Below, piece by piece: positions 1 to 7,661 of a stretch of DNA of 45,520 nucleotides. The notes under the pieces were generated by a model, which made no database searches, had not been told where the DNA came from, and saw nothing but the letters and a program-made list of their open reading frames with translations. Source of the DNA: Burkholderiales bacterium (GTDB lineage Bacteria; Pseudomonadota; Gammaproteobacteria; Burkholderiales; Burkholderiaceae_E); assembly GCA_026399875.1 (NCBI GenBank), contig JAPLQF010000012.1:1-45520 (forward strand), in the 5' to 3' direction. Position 1 is the stretch's first letter, and the number at the start of each line of letters is the position of its first letter. A program made the position numbers and the translations under genes.

Positions 1-667
1 CGGCCCTGCCGCGCGCACGGTCGGCACGATCGTTGAAGAACACGAACGCCATTCCGGGTGGCAGCATCAGGCCCTTTTGCGAACCGGCGATCAGCACGTC
101 GACGCCCCAGGCGTCCATCTCGATGCGGTCGCAGCCCAGCGAGGCGATGCAATCGGCCTGCAGCAGCGCCGGATGCGCCGCCGAATCGATCTCGCGGCGG
201 ATCGCTGCGAGGTCGGCGCGCAGCGAGGTCGAGGTGTCGACGTGTACCACCAGCACCGAGCGAATCTCGTGGTTGCGGTCGGCGCGCAAGCGCTCACCGA
301 TGCGCGCAGGATCGCTCGGCGATGCGCTCCCGAAATCGATCGTCTCGACCTGCAAGCCGAGCCCTTGTGCGATCTCGGCCCAGCCGCGCCCGAAAGCGCC
401 GGCCAAGGGCACGAGCACACGATCACCGCGCGAGTGCGTGTTCGCAAGCGCCGCCTCCCAGGCGGTGTGCCCGTTTCCGATGTACATCGCGACCTGCTGC
501 TCGGTGCGCGCGACTCGCTTGAGGTCAGGCACCAGCGACTTGGTCATCTCGACAAGCGGCCCGGTATAGATGTTCGGCGAGGCCCGGTGCATCGCACGCA
601 GTACGCGCTCCGGCACGATCGACGGGCCGGGAATGGCGAGGGTCTGGGGACCGTATGAGAGGCTCAT
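1..667 (-). CDS. Class V aminotransferase, alanine/serine-glyoxylate type (3' end outside window)
   Basis: About 222 residues are visible from an ATG at 667; the C-terminus lies beyond position 1. The start reads MSLSYGPQTLAIPGPSIVPE, the usual opening of the alanine-glyoxylate/serine-pyruvate aminotransferase family. The motif AGSQKGLMLPPG near the window edge carries the lysine expected to bind pyridoxal phosphate. Family knowledge: these cytosolic PLP enzymes transfer an amino group between alanine or serine and glyoxylate or pyruvate. Substrate cannot be fixed from the fragment. The Shine-Dalgarno match upstream is weak, and the gene reads away from the toxin-antitoxin region. Sure of the family, unsure of substrate. 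Confidence 0.85.
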   Translation of the reverse strand, partial: MSLSYGPQTLAIPGPSIVPERVLRAMHRASPNIYTGPLVEMTKSLVPDLKRVARTEQQVAMYIGNGHTAWEAALANTHSRGDRVLVPLAGAFGRGWAEIAQGLGLQVETIDFGSASPSDPARIGERLRADRNHEIRSVLVVHVDTSTSLRADLAAIRREIDSAAHPALLQADCIASLGCDRIEMDAWGVDVLIAGSQKGLMLPPGMAFVFFNDRADRARGRA

Positions 668-1462
668 CAGAGAGGGGCCTTCGAGTGCGAAGGCGATTGG
701 TGGATGTAAACCGAATTGTCCCATGATGCAGTGTGCGCATGGACAGGCCGCGTCGACGCCTTCGGCGGGAGATCCGTTTGCCTGATCGGCTTTTCGTTGT
801 TCATGGTCAAACTTGTGGCCACACGCCAGCTGTTACACCCGAGACCGACCTTTCCCGCATGAGCAAACCATGTCGTGACGTTCGGATGAAAGCCTGTCGA
901 AGCATGCCCCGATACCGAAAGTGGTGGGGGGCCAGATTCGGTGTGCTTGGTACCGCAGGTGGGTGATTTTTTGGCGTGACACGTCAGCGCAGCAGGCGCT
1001 TGATGGCTCGGACAACTGCTCGCGGTGCTCTGCACTTGCCGTCAGCTCGAGTCAACGTGCGAAAGACTGAAGCCAGGGATCGAGGGCGGCAATGGTGATG
1101 CGCTCGAAGACCCGCCGATAACTATCGCTGTCGGGCGTCCTTCCCGATCGACCGGCGGCTACCGACCCCTTGCAGTCGTAGGCGTCTTTCAAGTCGAGCG
1201 GCTGGTCCGGTCAGGAAGCGGTCGTTCGCCGATCACGTCGAGTAACCGTCGCTGTGCGAAACCAGCGGGACTTCCTCGCTCGCAATGCGGCGCGACTGAT
1301 TGAAGGCGCCCCGAACAAGCGCTGGGTTGGCAGCATTCCCGGCCAAATCACTAGCGCCCATCCGAGGAGTACCTAGCTTGCAATCAAGATCGCAAGAAAA
1401 AAAGCGACAGACGGACGGTGTCAAATTCGTTCTGGCCTGGTCTTGATGTCTTGCTTTCCCCA
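668..1462. other. Region without a recognisable gene
   Basis: About 0.8 kb between the aminotransferase start and the end of the mazF-like gene. The open frames here (for example 1025-1303 on the plus strand) have no recognisable domain, no good ribosome binding site and low-complexity Arg/Ser/Pro-rich translations typical of non-coding frames in GC-rich DNA. I see no tRNA, insertion sequence end or long repeat. It may be decayed accessory DNA, in keeping with the gene fragments further right. Confidence 0.5.
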
Positions 1463-1463
1463 A

Positions 1464-1493
1464 AAGCCCTCGTCTTTCGGGCTTGGGCTTTTT
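1464..1493 (+). terminator. Candidate rho-independent terminator downstream of the mazF-like gene
   Basis: Stem AAGCCC / GGGCTT (1464-1469 and 1479-1484) with a 9-nt loop, followed on the plus strand by GGGC and five Ts. A wider pairing TCCCCAA / TTGGGGA surrounds it. On the minus strand the run after the stem is only TTTTGGGG, so it would end minus-strand mazEF transcripts less well. No plus-strand gene is recognised upstream, so its client is unclear. Confidence 0.4.
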
Positions 1494-1507
1494 CCTTGGG
1501 GAGGTAC

Positions 1508-1855
1508 TCAGTCGAACAGAATTGCTTCGATTCGGGCCAAGGCCTCATCGACAATGGACTGAGGCACCGCTTCTTTGAGGCGCACGTTACGCGCTCGCCA
1601 GTCCAATGACTTGAGCTGGTGGCAATGCACTGCACCTTGCGTTTGCGTGCCAGCCCCCATCAGCGTCACCACCGTTCCGTAGGTCCGGGCAGCGGCGGCG
1701 GCTCCCTGCGAAATCGGACAAATCATCGCCAGGCCTTGCTGGTTGAAGGCCTTGCCGCTGAGTACAAGGCCGAAGTGCGGGCCTTTCATTTCTCGCCCGG
1801 ATGCGGGGTCGAAATCGAGGTGCACGATGTCTCCGCGGTTAGGCATGTACGCCAT
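1508..1855 (-). CDS. MazF/ChpB-like endoribonuclease toxin
   Basis: 115 residues with the PemK/MazF fold signature: PNRGDIVHLDFDPASGREMKG near the start, then GPHFGLVLSGKAFN and ICPISQG. Family knowledge: MazF/ChpB toxins cut mRNA at short specific sequences and are held in check by the antitoxin made from the same operon. The length matches ChpB (about 115 aa). The ATG at 1855 overlaps the stop of the upstream antitoxin gene by one base (TGATG), so translation is coupled. ATG at 1846 (MPNRGD) is an alternative start. ChpB-type is favoured over canonical MazF because of the SGREMKGPHF segment. Confidence 0.92.
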   Translation of the reverse strand: MAYMPNRGDIVHLDFDPASGREMKGPHFGLVLSGKAFNQQGLAMICPISQGAAAAARTYGTVVTLMGAGTQTQGAVHCHQLKSLDWRARNVRLKEAVPQSIVDEALARIEAILFD

Positions 1856-2100
1856 CAGCCGTTCTCCAAGCCGACAGAGGGCATCTCATCCCATCCTTCG
1901 ACACTCGGTAGTCCCTGCGGCATTTCGGCCATCAGGTCGGCCAGCTTGTAGCGCGGCCTGGTCGGCGCCTCGACAGTCATCCTCTTTCCAACGAGATGGA
2001 GTTCAACCTGGGAGCCTTCGCACAGGCCATTTTGGTCAACAAATGCCTTGGGCACGGTCATAACCAGCGAGCCGCCAGCTTTGCGCAGGGTCTGTAGCAT
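1855..2100 (-). CDS. MazE/ChpS-like antitoxin (AbrB/SpoVT fold)
   Basis: 81 residues. The N-terminal half, LRKAGGSLVMTVPKAFVDQ followed by GSQVELHLVGKRMTVE, is a swapped-hairpin AbrB-type DNA-binding domain; the acidic C-terminal tail (about residues 50-81) is where MazE-type antitoxins usually wrap the toxin. It should neutralise the MazF-like partner encoded immediately downstream and repress its own promoter. AGGAGG lies 6 nt before the ATG at 2100, a strong ribosome binding site. It is first gene of a two-gene operon. Confidence 0.9.
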   Translation of the reverse strand: MLQTLRKAGGSLVMTVPKAFVDQNGLCEGSQVELHLVGKRMTVEAPTRPRYKLADLMAEMPQGLPSVEGWDEMPSVGLENG

Positions 2101-2123
2101 TGTCGCCTCCTGTTTATCGAAAG

Positions 2124-2162
2124 TCCTATTTTAGTATCACTCTTTGTTCTATTCAAGTAGGA
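2124..2162 (-). promoter_or_regulatory. Probable promoter and operator of the mazEF-like operon
   Basis: On the minus strand TTGAAT (2156-2151) and TAAAAT (2133-2128) stand 17 bp apart, a plausible sigma-70 promoter. The promoter is bracketed by an imperfect inverted repeat, TCCTATTT (2124-2131) and CAAGTAGGA (2154-2162, the complement of TCCTACTTG). Antitoxins of this type commonly bind such repeats; the assignment to MazE is inference. Confidence 0.5.
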
Positions 2163-2344
2163 TAATCTCAGGCAACACACTCGCGCTAATAGGCGCGCTA
2201 GAGCGCCCGTCGGCCGATGGCGGCTGCACTTCAAAACCGGTCATCGCTACGGCGATTTTCCGACCGACCGTATGACCGCTTCTGGCCGACAACAGCCTCT
2301 CGAGCGCCCTCAGATTGCGCCATGAGCCGAGAGCAGAATTGGCA

Positions 2345-2758
2345 TCAACTGGTTGTGTCGCGGATCCAATTCTCGACGGCCAATCCTGAAATTCTCCTGA
2401 AATGGCGTTCGTTGCCCGTCACGAGCACGGCGCCGACCGACAGTGCATGGGCAGCAATCATTTCGTCGAAGTCACCAATCGGCGTTCCAGCTTGGCGCAG
2501 TTGCGCCCGCAGACGGCCATGCGCTGCGGCAGCAGTTGCATCCCATGCGAGGGTGGTCGCTACCGCCAAGAAGGCATCTGCAGCGCGGATGAGAGTCGTG
2601 GCTTCGGGACGCAATGAAAGTCCGTAGCAGATCTCGGAATGCGTTACGGCCGATATGCACCAATCTGCCGGGTCTAGTTGGAGGAGCCTTTCGTCCATCA
2701 GCGGATTGCCACGCATGACTGCGCTGACGGCGTTGGTGTCGAGCATATACAAAGCCAT
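2345..2758 (-). CDS. VapC-like PIN-domain ribonuclease toxin
   Basis: 137 residues, typical VapC length. The PIN-domain acidic residues are visible: MLDTNAVS (Asp near residue 6), SEICYGLS (Glu in the middle), and GDFDEMIAAHALS followed by LVTGNERHF near the C-terminus. Family knowledge: VapC toxins are Mg-dependent RNases that often cut initiator tRNA or rRNA and are neutralised by VapB. The ATG at 2758 overlaps the vapB stop by one base (TGATG). All catalytic positions look intact, so it is probably active. Confidence 0.94.
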   Translation of the reverse strand: MALYMLDTNAVSAVMRGNPLMDERLLQLDPADWCISAVTHSEICYGLSLRPEATTLIRAADAFLAVATTLAWDATAAAAHGRLRAQLRQAGTPIGDFDEMIAAHALSVGAVLVTGNERHFRRISGLAVENWIRDTTS

Positions 2759-3039
2759 CAGCGCTCCGGACGACCATCGCCGAAATCGGCGAATGGGTCG
2801 CGGTCTTCAGTCCGCTGATCGCGCTCGTTGGGCGACAGAAAGGTGTCCGGAAGTGCCCCGAGCGAGTTGCGCGTGGCAATGTAAGAGGCGTAGGGCTGCG
2901 GCGCATGCCGCGAAAGGACCACGTCACCGGCAAGGTTGCGCCGCACGTAGACGGCGTCAACGTCGGTGAATCGGAACTCGGCGGGCAGGCGCACGGCTTG
3001 ACTGCCACCGTGCGAGAAGATCCGGGCTAACTTGGCCAT
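2758..3039 (-). CDS. VapB-like antitoxin
   Basis: 93 residues from the third of three consecutive ATG codons (3045, 3042, 3039). The third is preferred because GGAGG ends 7 nt before it and because MAKLARIFSHGGSQAVRLP is the usual VapB opening. The N-terminus (SHGGSQAVRLPAEFRF) is an AbrB-like DNA-binding fold; the C-terminal DPFADFGDGRPER is the acidic toxin-binding tail. It is cotranscribed with vapC. It probably represses its own promoter through the palindrome just upstream. Confidence 0.92.
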   Translation of the reverse strand: MAKLARIFSHGGSQAVRLPAEFRFTDVDAVYVRRNLAGDVVLSRHAPQPYASYIATRNSLGALPDTFLSPNERDQRTEDRDPFADFGDGRPER

Positions 3040-3058
3040 CATCATGCCTCCAGAACTT

Positions 3059-3096
3059 AGTATCTACATAGTAGATACTTTCGGCGTCCCTGTAAA
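3059..3096 (-). promoter_or_regulatory. vapBC promoter with palindromic operator over the -10 box
   Basis: A perfect inverted repeat, AGTATCTAC / GTAGATACT with a 3-bp centre, occupies 3059-3079. On the minus strand TTTACA (3096-3091) and TACTAT (3073-3068) are 17 bp apart, so the -10 element sits in the middle of the palindrome. A repressor bound there would block RNA polymerase, the usual arrangement for VapBC autoregulation. The sequence features are direct observation; the VapB binding is inference. Confidence 0.7.
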
Positions 3097-3303
3097 CCAG
3101 TCAGGGGTTGCTCCGAGCGCCTGTCGCACTGATCTGGCAACCAGCCCACCCGATTCCTGACGTGTCTGAACGACCGCTCCTGGCCGGCAGCAGACTGCGG
3201 GCAATAGCCTTCGCGCTGACGCCTGAGGTGGCGTTGCCTGGCTGAAGCGATTTCTGCGCAGCGCCTACAGGGCGGCGCGCTACCCACAGTCACACGAAGA
3301 CAG

Positions 3304-3633
3304 CTATTTCCGACGAAAGAGCCGCTCCATCGTCAGCCGGTGGTTCGCAACGATAAAGAGCCAGGGCGAGTAGTCCTTCCGTCGCCAGCGCGCATCGCCC
3401 ACCTCCGCACTGCGTTCCAGCAGTCGGTGACCCAGGATGCCTGGGGCAGCATGCACCACAGGAAACAGCAGCACTGACAGCTTCCAGAGCCCGGGCGCCG
3501 ATAAAGCAACTGGAATCCAAGCCAGCCCGGCCAGTGTTCCGCCGATGTGCAGCGCGACGTTCAGCGGGTGGCGATGCTCTGGCAGGAAGACCTCGCGGTA
3601 GAAGGTCTCGAAAGGAATGCGAGTTGAACTCAT
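3304..3633 (-). CDS. DUF962 (Mpo1-like) membrane protein
   Basis: 109 residues from the ATG at 3633, chosen because GGAG lies 8 nt upstream and MSSTRIPFETFYREVFLPEH matches the family opening. HPLNVALHIGG is the conserved His/Asn/His motif of DUF962, followed by two hydrophobic stretches (about residues 30-45 and 50-65) and a second His pair near GHRLLE and NHRLTMERLF. In yeast the homologue Mpo1 is an Fe-dependent dioxygenase acting on 2-hydroxy fatty acids; bacterial roles are little known. The gene starts 5 nt after the stop of the small ferredoxin-like ORF. Confidence 0.75.
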   Translation of the reverse strand: MSSTRIPFETFYREVFLPEHRHPLNVALHIGGTLAGLAWIPVALSAPGLWKLSVLLFPVVHAAPGILGHRLLERSAEVGDARWRRKDYSPWLFIVANHRLTMERLFRRK

Positions 3634-3638
3634 TGGGG

Positions 3639-3785
3639 TCACTCCAGTTCTTGAGCATCCGCAGACGGTGCGGTGCCCGGGTTTCGACTCAGGTTGATAG
3701 CGTGTTCGGGGCACTGGTTAATGCAGTCACCGCACCCGGCGCAAGCACCTGGATTGACGACGAACGGCTGGCGATGGTCGTGCAC
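3639..3785 (-). CDS. Small 4Fe-4S ferredoxin-like ORF, probably a truncated gene
   Basis: 48 residues if a GTG at 3785 is used. ACAGCGDCINQCPEHAI carries the C-x2-C-x2-C-x3-CP pattern of a [4Fe-4S] cluster. Only one such motif is present, and frame continues upstream without recognisable sequence, so this may be the surviving C-terminus of a longer iron-sulfur protein. No clear Shine-Dalgarno precedes the GTG. It ends 5 nt before the DUF962 gene, so the two were probably one transcript. Confidence 0.5.
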   Translation of the reverse strand: MHDHRQPFVVNPGACAGCGDCINQCPEHAINLSRNPGTAPSADAQELE

Positions 3786-3812
3786 TTGCCGGCAGGGCGT
3801 GCGGGTTTGTGA

Positions 3813-3983
3813 TTCGGTCTTGAAGCGGCTGCTCGCGTTTTGGCCAAACAGTCGCTGGCTGGCTTTAACACCAACCGGGTGGCCGAGGTCGCGGGAGTCA
3901 GCGTCGGATCGCTGTACCAGTACTTTCCCAACAGGGAAGCGCCTGTCGTCGCTCTCGGGCTGATCGCTCAAGCCAGTTTGTGA
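3813..3983 (+). pseudogene. TetR-family regulator remnant (helix-turn-helix only)
   Basis: After a TGA at 3810-3812, the plus-strand frame encodes 56 residues. NTNRVAEVAGVSVGSLYQYF is an unmistakable TetR helix-turn-helix, preceded by EAAARVLAKQSLAGF. The frame stops at 3981-3983 soon after the DNA-binding domain, so the roughly 130-residue ligand-binding part is missing, and the start is gone as well. It is a gene fragment beside the transketolase fragment, consistent with rearranged accessory DNA. Confidence 0.75.
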
Positions 3984-4080
3984 TCTCTCCAATCCGGGCG
4001 ACGGTGATCACACTGACAGTTAATGCGAGCCGCCTGGATCGGCCATAGCGACTCGAACACCATCCGGCCAATGCAGAAAG

Positions 4081-4180
4081 ATCAGCGCGCCCTGTCAGTT
4101 ACCGCCTTCACCACCGACTCTGCGGTAATGCCAAAGTGGGCATACAGGTCTTTGGCCGGCGCCGATTCGCCAAAGCTCGC
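4081..4180 (-). repeat. Displaced copy of the transketolase 3' end (direct repeat, left copy)
   Basis: This 100-bp stretch matches 5615-5714, the end of the intact transketolase gene, with five mismatches and the same orientation. Translated on the minus strand it reads [18 protein letters not shown] and ends in TDRAR plus stop, against TDRVR in the intact gene. Similarity begins at the stop codon and fades after 4180, with a weak extension to about 4194. A repeat of a gene's 3' end bracketing foreign DNA is the pattern left by integration at that 3' end. No integrase is seen nearby. Confidence 0.85.
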
Positions 4181-4203
4181 AATACAAAACACCGGTATTG
4201 GCC

Positions 4204-4764
4204 TTATCGGTTCCACTTGCACCATTCAATCGCGGGATGAGCTCCGGGCATCACGGCTTCGAAGACCTCCGGAGCAAGACGCAATCCGGTATTGCTGTTG
4301 GTCAGCAGAACAGCGCCAGATTGTTCGGTTGGATCGCCCATCACAAACGCTCGGGTTCCGTCCAGCCAGCCCCACTGGAAGAAGGATTTTCGGTTGATCT
4401 CGATTCCCCAACCGAGGCCCCAGGCGACCTCATCATCACGCTTTATCGGATCGAGGCTCAGATGCTCAGTCGTCGCCCAGGGGACGTGAAACACAGGCTC
4501 CAGCCACTGACGAAATGTGTTGTCGCTCAGGCGCTCTCCTGTGAGCGCAGCAATGAGGAAGCGTCCAAAGTCGATCGCGGTCGTTTGAAGCGAGCCACTC
4601 GCGTTCGCAGCGGCTAAGCGTTGCTTGGCGATGGGCTTTCCGTTCTCGTGCGGACTCGCGACGTTGGCCTCGAATTGGGGTCCCCACGCGAGACTTGATG
4701 ACATCATGCCGAGCGGTTCGAACACCAGCTGCGTCAGCGTTGTCTCGAATGTGTCCGATTTCAT
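4204..4764 (-). pseudogene. 5'-truncated serine beta-lactamase-like hydrolase
   Basis: The translation (186 aa from ATG 4764) matches the C-terminal half of the beta-lactamase/esterase-like serine hydrolase family: FEPLGMMSSSLAW, then SGSLQTTAIDFGRFLIAAL, GLGWGIEI and SFFQWGWLDGTRAF. The N-terminal half with the catalytic S-x-x-K and Y-x-N motifs is absent, so it cannot be a working enzyme of the known type. AGGAAA stands 6 nt before the ATG, so a truncated product might still be made. It lies inside the DNA bracketed by the transketolase repeats. Confidence 0.8.
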
Positions 4765-4897
4765 CGTGGTTTCCTGGTTGCGATTGACGGCGCGATCAAG
4801 GTTGACCCGCTGCAGCGAGCTTGTTAGCCGGCAAGAGCCACCGTCAACTTGGCAGTGGTTCCAGGTCTTCGGGCAGGCCAGCTCGACATTGCCATTT

Positions 4898-4916
4898 TGT
4901 ACCGTTGAGTGGTACA
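4898..4916 (+). promoter_or_regulatory. Probable HigA operator
   Basis: Inverted repeat TGTACC / GGTACA with a 7-bp centre, 24 bp before the higB start. HigA-type antitoxins bind short palindromes of this kind in their own promoter. The sequence is observed; the binding protein is inferred from position. Confidence 0.55.
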
Positions 4917-4940
4917 TTGACTCATTGCCGGATCGCTCGA

Positions 4941-5237
4941 ATGATACTGAGTTTCAGAGGCTTTTGGCTGCGCAACTTCTTTGTCGGCGACGCGCGATCG
5001 AAAAAGATCCCTGCAGACATTGAGAGCCGGCTGTTTCGCAAGATTCAAATGATCGATGACGCGACGACAGATCAAGACTTGCGAGTTCCCCCGAGTAATC
5101 ACTTCGAAAAACTGCGTGGCAACCTGGAGGGCTTCCATTCCATCCGAGTCAATCAACAATGGCGATTGATATTCAGGTGGGATGGCGCTCGAGGCGAAGC
5201 ACGCGACTTGTACCTGGACGATCACAGCTATTCGTGA
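4941..5237 (+). CDS. higB: HigB-like RelE-family toxin
   Basis: 98 residues. FVGDARSKKIPADIESRLFRK and the later SNHFEKLRGNLEGFHSIRVN are characteristic of HigB-1, and WRLIFRWDGA...DLYLDDHSYS is the usual C-terminus. Family knowledge: HigB is a ribosome-dependent mRNase of the RelE fold. Start chosen at the ATG at 4941 (MILSFRGFW), the family's normal start; upstream in-frame sequence does not resemble it. The toxin precedes the antitoxin, as in other higBA loci, and ends 8 nt before higA. Confidence 0.93.
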   Translation: MILSFRGFWLRNFFVGDARSKKIPADIESRLFRKIQMIDDATTDQDLRVPPSNHFEKLRGNLEGFHSIRVNQQWRLIFRWDGARGEARDLYLDDHSYS

Positions 5238-5245
5238 GGCACAGC

Positions 5246-5596
5246 ATGCTGACCACAAAGCGCAAGCCGGCGAGCGTCGGCGAGATTCTGACCGAGGAAT
5301 TCCTGGTGCCAATGGGCTTGACCCAGGGCGCCTTGGCGCAGGCCATGGGAGTGCCTCGCAAGCACGTGAACGAACTGTGCAACGATCGTCGCAGCATCAC
5401 AGCGTTAACCGCCCTCATACTGGCCCGCGTCTTTGGCAACAGCGCCGATTTCTGGCTTAACGTTCAGCGTCGCACCGACCTCTGGGAGACGATGAATTCG
5501 CCAGAGCAGCGGGAACGGATCGCAGGGGCCCGCTCGCTCAAGGCTGCCGGCACGCCAAGGAAGCCATCGGCTGCTACCTTGGCTAGCGACGTGTGA
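5246..5596 (+). CDS. higA: HigA-like antitoxin (XRE helix-turn-helix)
   Basis: 116 residues from the ATG at 5246, with GAGG about 7 nt upstream. PASVGEILTEEFLVPMGLTQ followed by QAMGVPRKHVNELCNDRRS and FGNSADFWLNVQ is the VapI/HigA signature, a Cro-type helix-turn-helix at about residues 20-75. It should bind and neutralise HigB and repress the operon. It ends 18 nt before the right-hand transketolase repeat begins, so higBA fills the bracketed segment to its edge. Confidence 0.94.
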   Translation: MLTTKRKPASVGEILTEEFLVPMGLTQGALAQAMGVPRKHVNELCNDRRSITALTALILARVFGNSADFWLNVQRRTDLWETMNSPEQRERIAGARSLKAAGTPRKPSAATLASDV

Positions 5597-5614
5597 AGCC
5601 GCCTCGTCTGCGTT

Positions 5615-5714
5615 ATCAGCGCACCCTGTCAGTCACCGCCTTCACCACCGCCTCTGCGGTAATGCCAAAGTGGGCATACAGGTCTTTGGCCGGCGCTGAC
5701 TCGCCAAAGCTCGC
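5615..5714 (-). repeat. Transketolase 3'-end direct repeat (right copy, within the intact gene)
   Basis: The last 99 bp of the transketolase gene plus one base, matching 4081-4180 at about 95 percent identity in direct orientation, 1534 bp apart. The differences (TAEA versus TAES, TDRVR versus TDRAR) show the copies come from different alleles or have diverged, not from a very recent tandem duplication. Confidence 0.85.
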
Positions 5715-7661
5715 CATGCCGATCACCGCGCCAGTTCGCCCGACATACTTGCGCCAGAAGTCGGGGTGCGTCGCCTCAACCGCGACTGCCGGCAGATTGG
5801 GCGGCAACACCGCGTCCTGCCAGGCAAGGTCCTGACGGTCGAAGACAGTGGTGCAGGGCACCGAGACCACCCGCACCGCGATGCCTGCATCGGCGAGCTG
5901 CTTGTGTGCAGCCAGTGCGAGGGAGACCTCGGAGCCGGTGGCGACGATGACCGCACGCGCATTCGGCGCATCGGTCAGCACATAGCCGCCGCGACGGATC
6001 TGCGCGACCAGCGCGGGATCGCTTGCCACCTGCGGCAGGTTCTGTCGCGACAGGGCCAGGGCGCTCGGACCGTCGCGCCGCTCGATCGAACAGACCCAGG
6101 CCACGGCAGTCTCGAGACCATCGGCCGGACGCCAGACATCGAGGCCCGGGATGAGGCGCAGGCTTGGCACATGCTCGACCGACTGATGGGTCGGGCCATC
6201 TTCGCCCAGACCGATCGAATCATGCGTGAAGACATGGATGACCCGCTGCTTCATCAGTGCGGCCATGCGGATCGCATTGCGGCTGTAATCGCTGAAGGTA
6301 AGGAAGGTGCCGCCATAGGGCAGATGGCCGCCGTGCAGCGCCATGCCGTTCATCATCGCGGCCATGCCGAATTCGCGCACGCCATAGGACATGTGGTTGC
6401 CCCAGGTGTCGCGCCCGGCGATCTTGCAGCCCTTGAAGTTCGTGAGGTTCGAGCCGGTCAGGTCGGCACTGCCACCGAAAAACTCGGGCAGCAGTGGCGC
6501 AAGCGCATCAAGCGCATTCTGGCTGGCCTTGCGGGTGGCGATGGCATCGGGTTTGGCGATGATGCCGGCAAAGACCGCCTGCAGACTGTCTGACCAGGCC
6601 TCGGGCAATTCACCCTTGATGCGCCGCTCGAAGGCCTGCGCCTCGGCCGGGAAGTGCGCGCGGTAGCGATCGAAGCGCGCCTGCCATTGCGACTGCATCG
6701 CCGCGCCGCGCGGGCGTGCATCCCAGGCGGTCGTGATCTCGGCAGGAATCTCGAAGGGCGCACCCGCCCAGCCAAGCGATGCGCGGGTGGCGGCCACTTC
6801 TGCCGCGCCAAGTGCAGCGCCATGAACATCGTGCGTGCCGGCCTTGTTCGGCGAGCCTTTGCCGATGACGGTCTTGCAGCAGATGATTGTCGGCTTGCCA
6901 TCGGGCAGCACCGCCTGGGCCTTGGCCGCGCGCACGGCGGCGTCGATGGCGGCGGTATCGTGACCATCGACCGCGGCGATCACATTCCAGCCATAGGCTG
7001 CAAAGCGTGCCGGCGTGTCGTCGGTGAACCAGCCTTCGACATGGCCATCGATCGAGATGCCGTTGTCATCATAGAAGGCAATCAGCTTTGACAGGCGCAG
7101 GGTGCCGGCGAGCGAACACACCTCATGGCTGATGCCCTCCATCAGGCAGCCGTCGCCCATGAACACATAAGTGAAGTGATCGACGATGGCGAGCATTTCA
7201 CCAGCGGCTTCGCGGTTGAACTCGGTGGCCAGCAGTTGTTCGGACAGCGCCATGCCGACCGCATTGGCCAGGCCCTGGCCGAGCGGGCCGGTGGTGGTCT
7301 CGACGCCCGGCGTGATGCCGACTTCGGGATGGCCGGGGGTGAGCGAGTGAAGCTGGCGAAAGCGGCGCAGCTGCTCGATCGGCAGCTTGTAGCCGGTCAG
7401 GTTCAGCAGCGCATAGATCAGCATCGAGCCATGGCCATTGGAGAGCACGAAGCGGTCGCGGTCGGGCCAGTGCGGATCGGTGGGGTTGTGGCGCAGATGG
7501 CGGTTCCACAAGACTTCGGCGATCTCGGCCATGCCCATCGGCGCGCCGGGGTGGCCCGACTTGGCCTGTTCGACCGCATCGACCGCGAGCATGCGGATGG
7601 CATCGGCCATCTGGCGGGCAAGCGCCGCAGAGGGCGCCGGTGTCATGAGTGCTGCAGTCAT
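5616..7661 (-). CDS. cbbT: Transketolase
   Basis: 681 residues from ATG 7661, the normal length for bacterial transketolase. Visible motifs: [17 protein letters not shown] and [14 protein letters not shown] in the thiamine diphosphate domain, [18 protein letters not shown] around the cofactor-binding Asp, and [18 protein letters not shown] in the pyrimidine domain. It moves two-carbon units between sugar phosphates in the Calvin cycle and pentose phosphate pathway. The start codon overlaps the upstream stop by one base (TGATG), with GGAG 7 nt ahead. Position after FBPase and PRK supports the cbbT name; a housekeeping tkt role is equally possible now that RuBisCO is not adjacent. Its 3' end is duplicated at 4081. 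Confidence 0.95.
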   Translation of the reverse strand: MTAALMTPAPSAALARQMADAIRMLAVDAVEQAKSGHPGAPMGMAEIAEVLWNRHLRHNPTDPHWPDRDRFVLSNGHGSMLIYALLNLTGYKLPIEQLRRFRQLHSLTPGHPEVGITPGVETTTGPLGQGLANAVGMALSEQLLATEFNREAAGEMLAIVDHFTYVFMGDGCLMEGISHEVCSLAGTLRLSKLIAFYDDNGISIDGHVEGWFTDDTPARFAAYGWNVIAAVDGHDTAAIDAAVRAAKAQAVLPDGKPTIICCKTVIGKGSPNKAGTHDVHGAALGAAEVAATRASLGWAGAPFEIPAEITTAWDARPRGAAMQSQWQARFDRYRAHFPAEAQAFERRIKGELPEAWSDSLQAVFAGIIAKPDAIATRKASQNALDALAPLLPEFFGGSADLTGSNLTNFKGCKIAGRDTWGNHMSYGVREFGMAAMMNGMALHGGHLPYGGTFLTFSDYSRNAIRMAALMKQRVIHVFTHDSIGLGEDGPTHQSVEHVPSLRLIPGLDVWRPADGLETAVAWVCSIERRDGPSALALSRQNLPQVASDPALVAQIRRGGYVLTDAPNARAVIVATGSEVSLALAAHKQLADAGIAVRVVSVPCTTVFDRQDLAWQDAVLPPNLPAVAVEATHPDFWRKYVGRTGAVIGMASFGESAPAKDLYAHFGITAEAVVKAVTDRVR

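Noticed and set aside
1025..1303. 92-codon plus-strand frame in the gene-poor region
   Set aside because: No ribosome binding site, no recognisable domain and shadow-like composition. Not enough to call a gene.
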